Assembly (NCBI GenBank): GCA_036502295.1
Contig: DASXYU010000026.1
Span: 1 to 31,044, forward strand
Length of the DNA: 31,044 nt
Origin: DASXYU01 sp036502295
Lineage (GTDB): Bacteria > Actinomycetota > Actinomycetes > Mycobacteriales > Jatrophihabitantaceae
Direction: 5' to 3'
A program made the position numbers and the translations under genes. A model generated the notes under the pieces. The model did not search any database. It was not told where the DNA came from and saw nothing but the letters and a program-made list of their open reading frames with translations. Of this stretch, positions 6,400-15,793 are shown piece by piece. Position 1 is the stretch's first letter. Each line of letters starts with the position of its first letter.

Positions 6400-7392
6400 T
6401 CAGTCGAGGGCGTCGAGGATCCGGGCAGCCGCCTGATCCGGCGTGAGCTTGTCGGCAATGACCTCGGCCTCGGCAGCGTCGGCCACCGCTCGCACCGCCG
6501 GCTCGTCGAGGCGGGCCAGCAGACGATCGCGGACGAGGTCACGGCTCCACTGCACCAGCTGCTCGTGGCGGCGCTCCTCGAAGCGTCCCCCTTGGGCGAG
6601 CCACTCGCGGTGGCGCTGGATATGCGACCAGATCTTGTCGAGGCCGATGTTGTTCAGGCCGCTGCACGTGATCACCGGCGCCTGCCACTCGTCCGCGGTG
6701 CCGCGCAGTAGCCGCAGCGCACCGGAGAGTTCGCGCGCCGCCCTCGTGGAGTCGTCCTCGTGGTGCTCGTCGGCCTTGTTCACCCCGATGACGTCGGCGA
6801 GTTCGAGAATGCCGCGCTTCATCCCCTGCAGCTGATCGCCGGTGCGGGCCAGCGTGAGGAAGAGGAACGTGTCGACCATGTCGGCTACGACGTACTCCGA
6901 CTGCCCGACCCCGACGGTCTCGACGAGGACGACGTCGTAGCCGGCCGCCTCCATCACGAGCATCGTCTCCCGGGTGGCCTTCGCGACCCCGCCCAGCGTC
7001 GTCCCCGCCGGCGAAGGACGGACGAACGCGTTCTGCTCCACCGACAGCCGCGCCATGCGGGTCTTGTCTCCGAGGATCGAGCCACCGGTCTTCGAGGAGG
7101 ACGGGTCGACCGCGAGCACAGCTACACGGTGCCCCTCGGCGAGGAGGTTCAGGCCGAACTGGTCGATGAAGGTCGACTTGCCGACGCCCGGCACGCCGGT
7201 GATGCCGACGCGGATCGCCGTGCCGGTGTGCGGCAGCAACTCCGCGAGCAACGCCTGCGCCTCGTCGCGGTGGTCGGTGCGCTTCGACTCGACGAGCGTG
7301 ATGGCCTTGGCGACCGTGGCACGGTCACCGGCCAGCACGCCGTCGGCGAGATCGCTCGCTAGTGGTTTCGACACGGCCTTCGGCCTACTCAA
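6400..7392 (-). CDS. meaB: Methylmalonyl-CoA mutase-associated GTPase MeaB
   Basis: A 330-residue G3E-type GTPase. The P-loop GVPGVGKST is at residues 66-74, AVDPSSS follows near 95-100, the switch/G3 region is ETVGVGQSE (158-166), and the base-specificity motif NKAD is at 205-208. MeaB guards and reloads adenosylcobalamin in methylmalonyl-CoA mutase. It is the last gene of the mutA-mutB-meaB operon, starting 6 nt after the mutB stop. The start shown is TTG 7390-7392; a GTG six codons later is an alternative. The usual family length is about 320-335 residues. Confidence 0.93.
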   Translation of the reverse strand: MSRPKAVSKPLASDLADGVLAGDRATVAKAITLVESKRTDHRDEAQALLAELLPHTGTAIRVGITGVPGVGKSTFIDQFGLNLLAEGHRVAVLAVDPSSSKTGGSILGDKTRMARLSVEQNAFVRPSPAGTTLGGVAKATRETMLVMEAAGYDVVLVETVGVGQSEYVVADMVDTFLFLTLARTGDQLQGMKRGILELADVIGVNKADEHHEDDSTRAARELSGALRLLRGTADEWQAPVITCSGLNNIGLDKIWSHIQRHREWLAQGGRFEERRHEQLVQWSRDLVRDRLLARLDEPAVRAVADAAEAEVIADKLTPDQAAARILDALD

Positions 7393-7398
7393 CCGCCG

Positions 7399-9542
<2,144 letters not shown>

Positions 9543-9546
<4 letters not shown>

Positions 9547-11414
9547 CGCTCTACCCCCAGCAGATCCAGTGTCGTACTGAGGGCGTTGAGGACGTCCACA
9601 CCCGCGTAGATGTAGCCGTCGATCCCGGCGCTGCGATCGCTCTCGACCCGATCGCCGGGCTGGCCGGCGAGGCCCAGGTACTTCGCGCCGGCCGCCTTCA
9701 GCGACGAACCTGCGGCGGCCGCCTCGGTCGCGTAGAACCTGTCGGAGGAGCAGAGCGTTGCGACGCTCGTCCCGCTTGCGGTGAAGGACGAGACGATCTC
9801 ATCGGGCGTGCCGGTGCCGATCACCACGTCGATGCCGGCAGCTTGGTAGAGGTTGGTGGCGAAGCCGAGGCGGGCCGTGTGCACCGACGCAGGACCGAGC
9901 GCCGCGAGAAAGAGTTTGGGGCGCGACCCGGTTGACGCGAGGAATGCGTCCGCACGGTCGCGGAGCGCCTCGAAATCCTCCGAGTAGCGGTGCGGCGTGA
10001 AGTCGCCGGTGGCCTCGCGCGCGGTGACCGGGCGTCGCGTCAGTTCGTCCTCGGTGATGAGGGCGAACTCGCTGACGCCCGTGATCGGCATGCTGCGCTG
10101 CGCGACCTCCTCCTGCCGCGCCGCACGCGTCGTCTCGACGTCGGTGGCGAAGGCGCCGGCAGCGAGCGAGACCGCCGCGCCGCCGACACGCTCGATCGCC
10201 GTGAACTGCTCCCACGCCGCCGCGGCGAGGTGCTGCGTGAGCGACTCGATGTACCAGGATCCGCCGCCGGCGTCGATGACCCGGGCGAGCGATGACTCGT
10301 CGTGCAGGATCGACTGGGTGTTGCGCGCGATCCGGCGGGCGAAGTCGTCGGGAAGACCGACCGCGCTGTCGAACGGCAGGACGGTGATCGCCTCGGCACC
10401 ACCGATCGCCGCGGCGAAGGCCGCGATCGTGGAGCGCAGCATGTTCACCCACGGGTCGCGCTGCGTGAGCATCGCTCCGGAGGTGACCGCGTGCTGCCGC
10501 TGGCCGCGCTCGAGGCTGCTGCCGCTGAGTTCGCTCACGCGCGCCCAGAGCAGGCGTGCGGCGCGCAGTTTGGCGATCGAGGCGAACTGACTGTCGGTGA
10601 CGGCGAACCGGAACTCGATCCGGTCGAGTGCCTCGTCGACCGTGAGCCCGGCTGCTGTGAGCGCCCGCAGGTAGGCGACGCCGACCGCGGTCGCATAGGC
10701 GAGCTCTTGCGTGTCGTTCGCACCGGCGAGGTGGACGACGGTCGCCGCGACCGTCGCGATCTGCAGGTTCGGGTAGTCCCTCACCTTCTCGGCGAGTTCG
10801 GCGAGGACGGCGAGGTCGGACTGGCCGCCGAAGCGCGCGGCGTCACCGATCGGGTCGGCGCCGAGCGAGCCGCGCAGCTCGGCCGGGGCGACACCGCGGG
10901 AGGCGGCCAGAGAGAGGAGCGCGTCGGTCGCCTCGACGGTCATGGCGCCGGCGTCGAGGACGACCGGTGCCAGGTCGAGGTAGACGCCGTCGAGCGCTAC
11001 AGCCAACTCGGCGGGGTCGAGCCGGTCGGGGCCCAGGCGCAGCCAGACCGAGGTCGCGCCGTTGGCGAGGTCGTCGAGGACGGCCGCATTCATGCTCTTG
11101 GCGTCAGGGTCGCAGTGGTGCTGGCGGACGTCCCAGCCGGCCGCCGCGCTGCCCTCCGCGGTGGCTCCCCGGACGAACGGCGCCTGCCCTGGAAGTCCGG
11201 TGGGGGGCAGCGCGGCTACGTCCTCAGCCGTGTAGAGCGGCTGGATCGGTCCGTCAAGGGTCTGGGTGACCAGCGAGTCGAAGTCGGCGCCCGATTTGGC
11301 GAGGACGCCGGCGACCGCCGAACGCCACTGCTCTTCGGTTGGCGCGGGAAACTCAGCAGCCAGCGACAGCTTCGATGCTGACGCACCGCCGGACAACGAT
11401 GTCTCAGAGGGCAT
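9543..11414 (-). CDS. mutA: Methylmalonyl-CoA mutase, small subunit
   Basis: A 623-residue partner of MutB with the same two-domain plan but degenerate catalytic features. The C-terminal domain lacks the DxHxxG cobalamin motif (LGPASVHTARLGF stands in its place), as expected for the non-catalytic subunit. The frame is open for 127 codons further upstream, but that part is antisense to the divergent phosphomutase gene. I chose ATG 11412-11414, which gives the usual N-terminus and lies 6 nt after the -10-like TACGAT, suggesting a leaderless mRNA. Confidence 0.93.
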
Positions 11415-11420
11415 CTCCGG

Positions 11421-11426
11421 ATCGTA
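11421..11426 (-). promoter_or_regulatory. -10 element for the mutA-mutB-meaB operon (leaderless)
   Basis: On the minus strand TACGAT is followed by 6 nt and then the mutA ATG, so transcription is expected to begin at the A of the start codon. No convincing -35 is seen. Confidence 0.5.
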
Positions 11427-11492
11427 TGGCGCAACTCTGCGAATGAACCCGTCGGGTGGTTTATCTCGCACTCCCTCGCGGGGGGCGCGCAA

Positions 11493-11498
11493 TAGGGT
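11493..11498 (+). promoter_or_regulatory. -10 element for the phospho-sugar mutase gene (leaderless)
   Basis: TAGGGT is followed by 7 nt and ATG 11506. The AGGG inside the hexamer could also be read as a Shine-Dalgarno with 8-nt spacing, so leaderless and led initiation cannot be separated by eye. Confidence 0.4.
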
Positions 11499-11505
11499 GA
11501 ACCAC

Positions 11506-13110
11506 ATGGTCTCAGGCATCACGGATGCGAAAGCGGTTGCGGCTGCCGTCCAGGCGTGGCTCGAGGACGAGGTCGATACAGAGTCGGAGCAGGAGCTGCG
11601 GACGCTGCTCGCCGAGGAGGCGTTCGACCGTCTCGACGGATACTTCGGCGCCCCGCTCGCCTTCGGTACCGCTGGGCTGCGCGGAGCTCTGCAGCCCGGC
11701 CCCAGCGGCATGAATCGCACCGTGGTCCGGCGCGCGGCAGCAGGGCTCGCGGCGTGGCTGCAGGCGCAAGGCTCGGCGGGCGCGCCGGTCGTCATCGGCT
11801 ATGACGCCCGGCACCGCTCCGACGTCTTCGCGCGTGACTCCGCGGAGGTCTTCGCCGCAGCGGGCTTCGATGCCCGGCTGCTGCCGCGTGCCTTGCCCAC
11901 ACCCGTCCTCGCCTTCGCCGTGCAGTATCTCGGTGCCGCCGCCGGTGTGATGGTCACCGCCTCGCACAATCCGAAGAACGACAACGGCTACAAGGTCTAC
12001 GTCGCCGACGGCGCACAGATCGCACCGCCGGTGGACGAGGCGATCGAGGCACAGATTCGTGCCGTGACGCGCGTGCGCGATGTGCCGCTCGCCGAGACGT
12101 ACACCGTCCTCGACGAGGCTGTGGTCGACGCCTACGTGGCGGCGATCGCCGGGCTCGTTGCGCCCGGCAGGCGCGGCGTGCGGATCGTGCACACCGCGAT
12201 GCACGGCATCGGCACGGAGACCGTGCGCAAGGTCTTCGCCGCCGCGGGTTTCGACCCGCTGCTGTCGGTACCGGAGCAGGCCGACCCCGACCCCGAGTTC
12301 CCGACGGTGGACTTCCCGAACCCGGAGGAGCCCGGCGCCATCGACCTGGCGCTGGCGCTGTTGCGTTCCTCGGGCGCGGACCTCGTCCTCGCCAACGATC
12401 CCGATGCCGACCGCTGTGCCGTCGCGGTTCCCACCGACGACGGCGGCACGATGCTGCGCGGCGATGCCGTCGGCGTGCTGCTCGCCGACGCGCTCATCCG
12501 TCGCGGAGTGCGTGGCACCTACGCGACAACGATCGTCTCGTCCTCGATGCTCGGCGCGATCTGTGAGCGGCACGGCGTCGAGTTCGCGCAGACGCTCACC
12601 GGGTTCAAGTACATCTCCCGCGCGGCGACGGATCTCGTCTTCGGTTACGAGGAAGCCCTCGGCTACGCCGTGGCGCCGGAGCTCGTGCGGGACAAGGACG
12701 GCATCAGCGCCGCCCTGCTCCTCGCGGACCTGGCGGCTGAGCTCAAAGCCGCCGGTTCATCGCTGCCCGCCCGGCTGGAGGAGCTGTACGCCGAGTACGG
12801 CCGCTACGCCACCGACCAGCTGTCGGTGCGCGTCGATGACCTCGGTGAGATCGCGGCGATGATGCAGCGGCTGCGCGACGAGCCGCCGGCTACGCTGCTC
12901 GGTTCCCTGGCACTCTTCGAAGACCTGCTTCCGGATACGGACGGGGTGCGTCTTACCTGGGGCAGCGGCCGCGTCGTGGTCCGTCCTTCGGGGACAGAGC
13001 CGAAGCTGAAGGCCTACCTCGAAGTCGTCCTCCCCGGCGGTACCGCGACAGAGGGCCGTGAGCAGCTGGCACACCTTCGCACGGAGATCTCGGCCGCGCT
13101 GGGCCTCTAG
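11506..13110 (+). CDS. pmmB: Phospho-sugar mutase (phosphoglucomutase/phosphomannomutase, PGM2-like)
   Basis: A 534-residue alpha-D-phosphohexomutase. The N-terminal GTAGLRG is at 54-60, the phosphoserine loop TASHNPKNDNGYK has Ser153, the metal loop NDPDADR is at 297-303, the sugar loop is GYEEALGY (380-387) and the phosphate-binding loop VVRPSGTEPKLKAY is near the end. It resembles Mtb PmmB (Rv3308). This long form is closer to mammalian PGM2, which is a phosphopentomutase, so with deoA and deoC nearby it may act on (deoxy)ribose-1-phosphate. The frame extends 80 codons upstream into mutA, but ATG 11506 is preferred from the family N-terminus and the promoter. Confidence 0.9.
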   Translation: MVSGITDAKAVAAAVQAWLEDEVDTESEQELRTLLAEEAFDRLDGYFGAPLAFGTAGLRGALQPGPSGMNRTVVRRAAAGLAAWLQAQGSAGAPVVIGYDARHRSDVFARDSAEVFAAAGFDARLLPRALPTPVLAFAVQYLGAAAGVMVTASHNPKNDNGYKVYVADGAQIAPPVDEAIEAQIRAVTRVRDVPLAETYTVLDEAVVDAYVAAIAGLVAPGRRGVRIVHTAMHGIGTETVRKVFAAAGFDPLLSVPEQADPDPEFPTVDFPNPEEPGAIDLALALLRSSGADLVLANDPDADRCAVAVPTDDGGTMLRGDAVGVLLADALIRRGVRGTYATTIVSSSMLGAICERHGVEFAQTLTGFKYISRAATDLVFGYEEALGYAVAPELVRDKDGISAALLLADLAAELKAAGSSLPARLEELYAEYGRYATDQLSVRVDDLGEIAAMMQRLRDEPPATLLGSLALFEDLLPDTDGVRLTWGSGRVVVRPSGTEPKLKAYLEVVLPGGTATEGREQLAHLRTEISAALGL

Positions 13111-13117
13111 CTCGCAA

Positions 13118-13167
13118 CCGCTGTGCCTGCTATTCGGCAGAGCCGCTGTACCTGTTATTCGGCAGAG
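13118..13167. repeat. Two tandem 25-bp repeats spanning the lipoprotein stop codon
   Basis: Copies at 13118-13142 and 13143-13167 match at 23 of 25 positions (CCGCTGT[G/A]CCTG...CGGCAGAG). The second copy contains the last codons and TAA of the lipoprotein gene; the first duplicates that tail downstream of its stop. ATTCGGC and GCCGAAT (13157-13173) form a 7-bp stem with a 3-nt loop, which may help terminate transcripts arriving from either side. Confidence 0.75.
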
Positions 13168-13889
13168 CCGAATCTGTAGGACTGGCCGCGCCACGCAATG
13201 GTGACGCCGGAGGAAACGAGCGGGCCGTTCGACGGACCGACGAGGACGCTGATCACACCGTCGGCCGAGGTCTGCAGCGACGCCACCGTGTTTGCTCCCC
13301 CAGCGGCTACGCCCCCATTGCTGTGGGTGCCTCCAGTGCAGTGATAGTCGAGGACGTTGTCGTCCAGTTCCGGCAGCGTCCCGGTCAGTACAACGCAGTG
13401 CGTGGCATCCGGAAGCTCTAGCGCCCACGGGTCGCCGTTCTTCAGGATCAGGTTCTCGGTCGGCAGCGGGGTCGTGAGGGTCATGAGCGTCCCCGGCGTC
13501 CACGGATCATCGAAGCACGCCACCGTCAGCGGGTTGGTGTCTACGGCAGGCGCGAAGCAGGGGTCATAGATCGTGTTGCCCGCCAGGCAGCGGAACACGC
13601 CTGCGATCGGGATCGTGATCGAACTCGAGAAGCAACTACCCGTCGCGGTCTTGGATGCCTGTCCCACGAGGTGGCCGTTCTCGTCGTAGGGGGCGAAGAG
13701 CTTCTGTTGGGGCGGCGAGTACGAGCCCGACGGCGTGGGGCCGGTGATCTGCGCGGGACTCGTCGGGACCGTCGCCTGTGAGGACGGTGAAACCGGCGGC
13801 TTGGCGTTGCCGCTGGTGCAGGCAGCGAGTCCGAGGGCGGCTGCGAACAGGGCCATGGCTGCGATAAGCGCACGCCTCATGCCCGGCAC
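13155..13889 (-). CDS. Secreted lipoprotein of unknown function
   Basis: A 244-residue protein with a clear type II signal peptide: MRR, a hydrophobic Ala/Leu core, and lipobox LAAC with the lipidated cysteine at residue 24. A Pro/Ser/Thr-rich linker (about 30-60) leads to a domain with several cysteines and short motifs (FRCLAGNTIYDPCFAP, VACFDDPWTPG). I do not recognise a domain. A Gly-rich TGGTHSNGGVAAGGA stretch is copy 3 of the 41-bp repeat. The start is GTG 13887-13889, with AGGAGG 11 nt upstream; an ATG three codons later is possible. It converges on the phosphomutase gene. Confidence 0.82.
   Translation of the reverse strand: MPGMRRALIAAMALFAAALGLAACTSGNAKPPVSPSSQATVPTSPAQITGPTPSGSYSPPQQKLFAPYDENGHLVGQASKTATGSCFSSSITIPIAGVFRCLAGNTIYDPCFAPAVDTNPLTVACFDDPWTPGTLMTLTTPLPTENLILKNGDPWALELPDATHCVVLTGTLPELDDNVLDYHCTGGTHSNGGVAAGGANTVASLQTSADGVISVLVGPSNGPLVSSGVTIAWRGQSYRFGSAE
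13295..13335 (-). repeat. 41-bp in-frame dispersed repeat, copy 3 (inside lipoprotein gene)
   Basis: The plus strand begins CTCCCCCAGCGGCTACG and continues CCCCCATTGC. Identity to copy 1 (2784-2824) is 35 of 41, although the host genes are unrelated. The coding strand gives SNGGVAAGGA, in the same codon phase as in lpdA. Confidence 0.75.
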
Positions 13890-14018
13890 CCGTTACCACC
13901 CCTCCTGCGCGATACGCGATACCTAATCTAACTAGTAGACGTCATTACATATCGCCCCGTTGCTAACGACGCGCAACGTTTCAGTGACGAAAGTGATCAA
14001 GATCAACGGCACAGCCTC

Positions 14019-14642
14019 TTAGCGGGGCCCGAACTGCCGATCCCCCGCGTCCCCTAGTCCGGGGACGATGTAGGCGCTCTCGTTGAGCCCCTCATCGATG
14101 CTCGCCGTAAAGAGGCGGGACGCGAGGCCGCCGTCCTCGATCCTTGCGACACCGTTCGGCGCGGCAAGCGCGCAGATCACCGTCAGGTCCGTGGCCCCGC
14201 GCGAGGCGAGCAGCTCAAGGCAGTACTGCAGCGAACCGCCTGTGGCGAGCATCGGGTCGAGGACGAAGACGGGACGGCCGGCGAGCGAGTCCGGCAGCGA
14301 CGCCATGTACGGCGTCGGCTGGTGGGTCTCCTCGTCGCGCGCGAGGCCGACGAAGCCCATGTGCGACTCGGGGAGCAGGTTGAACGCGGCCTCCGCCCAG
14401 CCGAGGCCGGCCCGCAGCACCGGGACGATCAGCGGCGGATTCGCCAGCGCCGTCCCCTTGGTCGGCGCCACCGGCGTGGTGATCGGCACCTCGACGGTCT
14501 CCAACGACCTCGCCGCCTCGTAGACGAGCAGCGTGCCGAGCTCGCGCAGCGCGTTGCGGAACTCCGCGTTGCTGCTGCTCTCGGCGCGCATCACCGTCAG
14601 GCGGGCCTGCGCAATCGGGTGGTCGACAACAACGGTCTCCAT
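14019..14642 (-). CDS. upp: Uracil phosphoribosyltransferase
   Basis: A 207-residue enzyme that makes UMP from uracil and PRPP. The PRPP loop FVLDPMLATGGS is near residues 126-137, the substrate loop LRAGLGW near 77-83, and the C-terminal uracil site IVPGLGDAGDR is intact. ATG 14640-14642 gives the canonical start METVVVDHP and lies 7 nt after the -10-like TAGGGT (14650-14655), so it is preferred over the GTG three codons earlier. The orthologue in Mtb (Rv3309c) also lies next to pmmB. Confidence 0.96.
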   Translation of the reverse strand: METVVVDHPIAQARLTVMRAESSSNAEFRNALRELGTLLVYEAARSLETVEVPITTPVAPTKGTALANPPLIVPVLRAGLGWAEAAFNLLPESHMGFVGLARDEETHQPTPYMASLPDSLAGRPVFVLDPMLATGGSLQYCLELLASRGATDLTVICALAAPNGVARIEDGGLASRLFTASIDEGLNESAYIVPGLGDAGDRQFGPR

Positions 14643-14649
14643 GATCCGC

Positions 14650-14655
14650 ACCCTA
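14650..14655 (-). promoter_or_regulatory. -10 element for upp (leaderless)
   Basis: Minus-strand TAGGGT is followed by 7 nt and the upp ATG. The repeated AGTGGTCAC stems lie immediately upstream and could overlap the -35 region. Confidence 0.45.
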
Positions 14656-14660
14656 GCTGT

Positions 14661-14732
14661 GCCGAGTGGTCACTTGTGCCGTCGAGTGGTCAGTTACTGG
14701 TGACCACTCGGCGGCATAGGTGACCACTCAAC
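14661..14732. repeat. Four-arm AGTGGTCAC repeat array with alternative stems between deoC and upp
   Basis: Two rightward copies, GCCGAGTGGTCAC (14661-14673) and GTCGAGTGGTCAG (14681-14693), face two leftward copies, GTGACCACTCGGC (14700-14712) and GTGACCACTCAAC (14720-14732). Copy 1 pairs perfectly with copy 3 over 13 bp, while copy 2 pairs with copy 3 over 10 bp in a tighter hairpin, so the stems exclude one another. The deoC stop codon lies inside copy 4. The array probably ends deoC transcripts and may tune read-through to upp. Confidence 0.75.
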
Positions 14733-15402
14733 GGGGGAGGGCGGCGAGGACGGAGGGGGTGGCGCTCATGCCGAGGCGGGTGGCGCCGGCCTCGATCATC
14801 GCCAGCGCGTCCTGCAGCGTCCGGACACCGCCCGACGCCTTGCGCCCCAGCTCGGGCACGGCGGCGGCCATCGTCCTGATCGCCCCGACACTCGCGCCGC
14901 CGGCAGCGTGGAAACCGGTGGAGGTCTTCACGTAGTCGGCACCGGCGTCGCGGCTGAGCTCGCACGCGAGCGTGATCTGCTCCGGCGTCAGCAGCGCCGA
15001 CTCGAGGATCACCTTGAGGATGGCCCCCGGCGACGCCGCGCGCACCGCCTCGGTCACCGCCGTGATGTCGGCGAGGACGTAGCCGGTGTGGCCGTCCAGA
15101 AGCCGGCCGACGTCGAGCACCATGTCGAACTCATCAGCACCCGCAGCCGCCGCGGCGTGTACCTCGGCCACCTTCGCCGCGGTGATCGTCGCGCCGAGCG
15201 GGAAGCCGATCACTGTGCAGAGCTTGACCCCGCTACCGGACACGATCGGCGCCACCGTCTCGACCCGCGAGGAGTTCACGCAGACCGACGCGCAGGCGTA
15301 CTCGACGGCCTCGCTCGCCACCGTCCTCACCTGATCGGCGGTGGCCTCCGGCTTGAGGATGGTGTGATCGATCATCGCCGCGAGCGCGGCACGCGTCAGC
15401 AT
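14728..15402 (-). CDS. deoC: Deoxyribose-phosphate aldolase
   Basis: A 224-residue class I aldolase that splits 2-deoxyribose-5-phosphate into acetaldehyde and glyceraldehyde-3-phosphate. The Schiff-base lysine is Lys159 in YVKTSTGF, the second catalytic lysine is Lys188 in KASGG, and Asp93 (EFDMV) completes the site. ATG 15400-15402 is preferred over the GTG two codons before because TACGCT (15410-15415), a -10-like hexamer, lies 7 nt upstream. It works downstream of deoA in deoxynucleoside breakdown. Confidence 0.95.
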   Translation of the reverse strand: MLTRAALAAMIDHTILKPEATADQVRTVASEAVEYACASVCVNSSRVETVAPIVSGSGVKLCTVIGFPLGATITAAKVAEVHAAAAAGADEFDMVLDVGRLLDGHTGYVLADITAVTEAVRAASPGAILKVILESALLTPEQITLACELSRDAGADYVKTSTGFHAAGGASVGAIRTMAAAVPELGRKASGGVRTLQDALAMIEAGATRLGMSATPSVLAALPR

Positions 15403-15409
15403 GGCCACC

Positions 15410-15415
15410 AGCGTA
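15410..15415 (-). promoter_or_regulatory. -10 element for deoC (leaderless)
   Basis: Minus-strand TACGCT, then 7 nt, then ATG 15402. The end of the degraded gene at 15425 lies just upstream. Confidence 0.4.
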
Positions 15416-15424
15416 CGGACGAGC

Positions 15425-15705
15425 TCAGCTGACGGTCACGTCCTCCGAGGTCAGCGCCACGGTCATGACGTTGGGGGCGTTCGCGGCCGTGCCGTCATTG
15501 CGCAGCTCCGCCTCGGTGATGAGAGCACTTGGCGGCGATCCGCAACGAGCCCGTCTTCTTGCTCCGGCAGACCTTCGACGCAGCGGTCGCCCGGCGTGAT
15601 CACCGGACGGGCTGCGACCGAGACGCCCGTCCCCGTCAGGACGAGAATCGCCACTGCTCCTATGACGAAGCGGGACCTACGCAAGACCCTTCGGAATTCC
15701 CTCAC
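15425..15705 (-). pseudogene. Frameshifted remnant of a small exported protein
   Basis: The 385-bp gap upstream of deoC has no intact gene, but pieces of one can be read in three successive frames. Frame 1 (from about 15705) gives Arg-rich residues and a signal-like helix, FVIGAVAILVLTGTGVSVAA. Frame 2 (about 15600-15530) gives VCRSKKTGSLRIAAKC, which resembles the C-x3-KTGxLR...KC motif of many small actinobacterial secreted proteins. Frame 3 (to TGA 15425-15427) gives EAELRNDGTAANAPNVM and ends VTLTS-like at EDVTVS. Third-position GC bias persists through the frame changes. A stop (TGA, 15600-15602) blocks frame 2 upstream, so two shifts are needed. Recent decay or sequencing errors are both possible. 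Confidence 0.45.
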
Positions 15706-15793
15706 CACGCGCCGAACTCGTGGCACGACGTAACGTGAGAAGGAACCCTTATGCTGCGAATTTCCGGCGAGTCGGATGGCTAAGACAATTAGC

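Noticed and set aside
11512..12573. 353-codon minus-strand frame opposite the phosphomutase gene
   Set aside because: It is antisense to a gene with complete catalytic motifs, and its composition (Arg/Gly/Asp/His) is typical of shadow frames.
13931..14018. AT-richer stretch upstream of the lipoprotein gene as a transfer scar or attachment site
   Set aside because: It is short, lacks direct repeats, tRNA or integrase, and is better explained as an ordinary promoter region.
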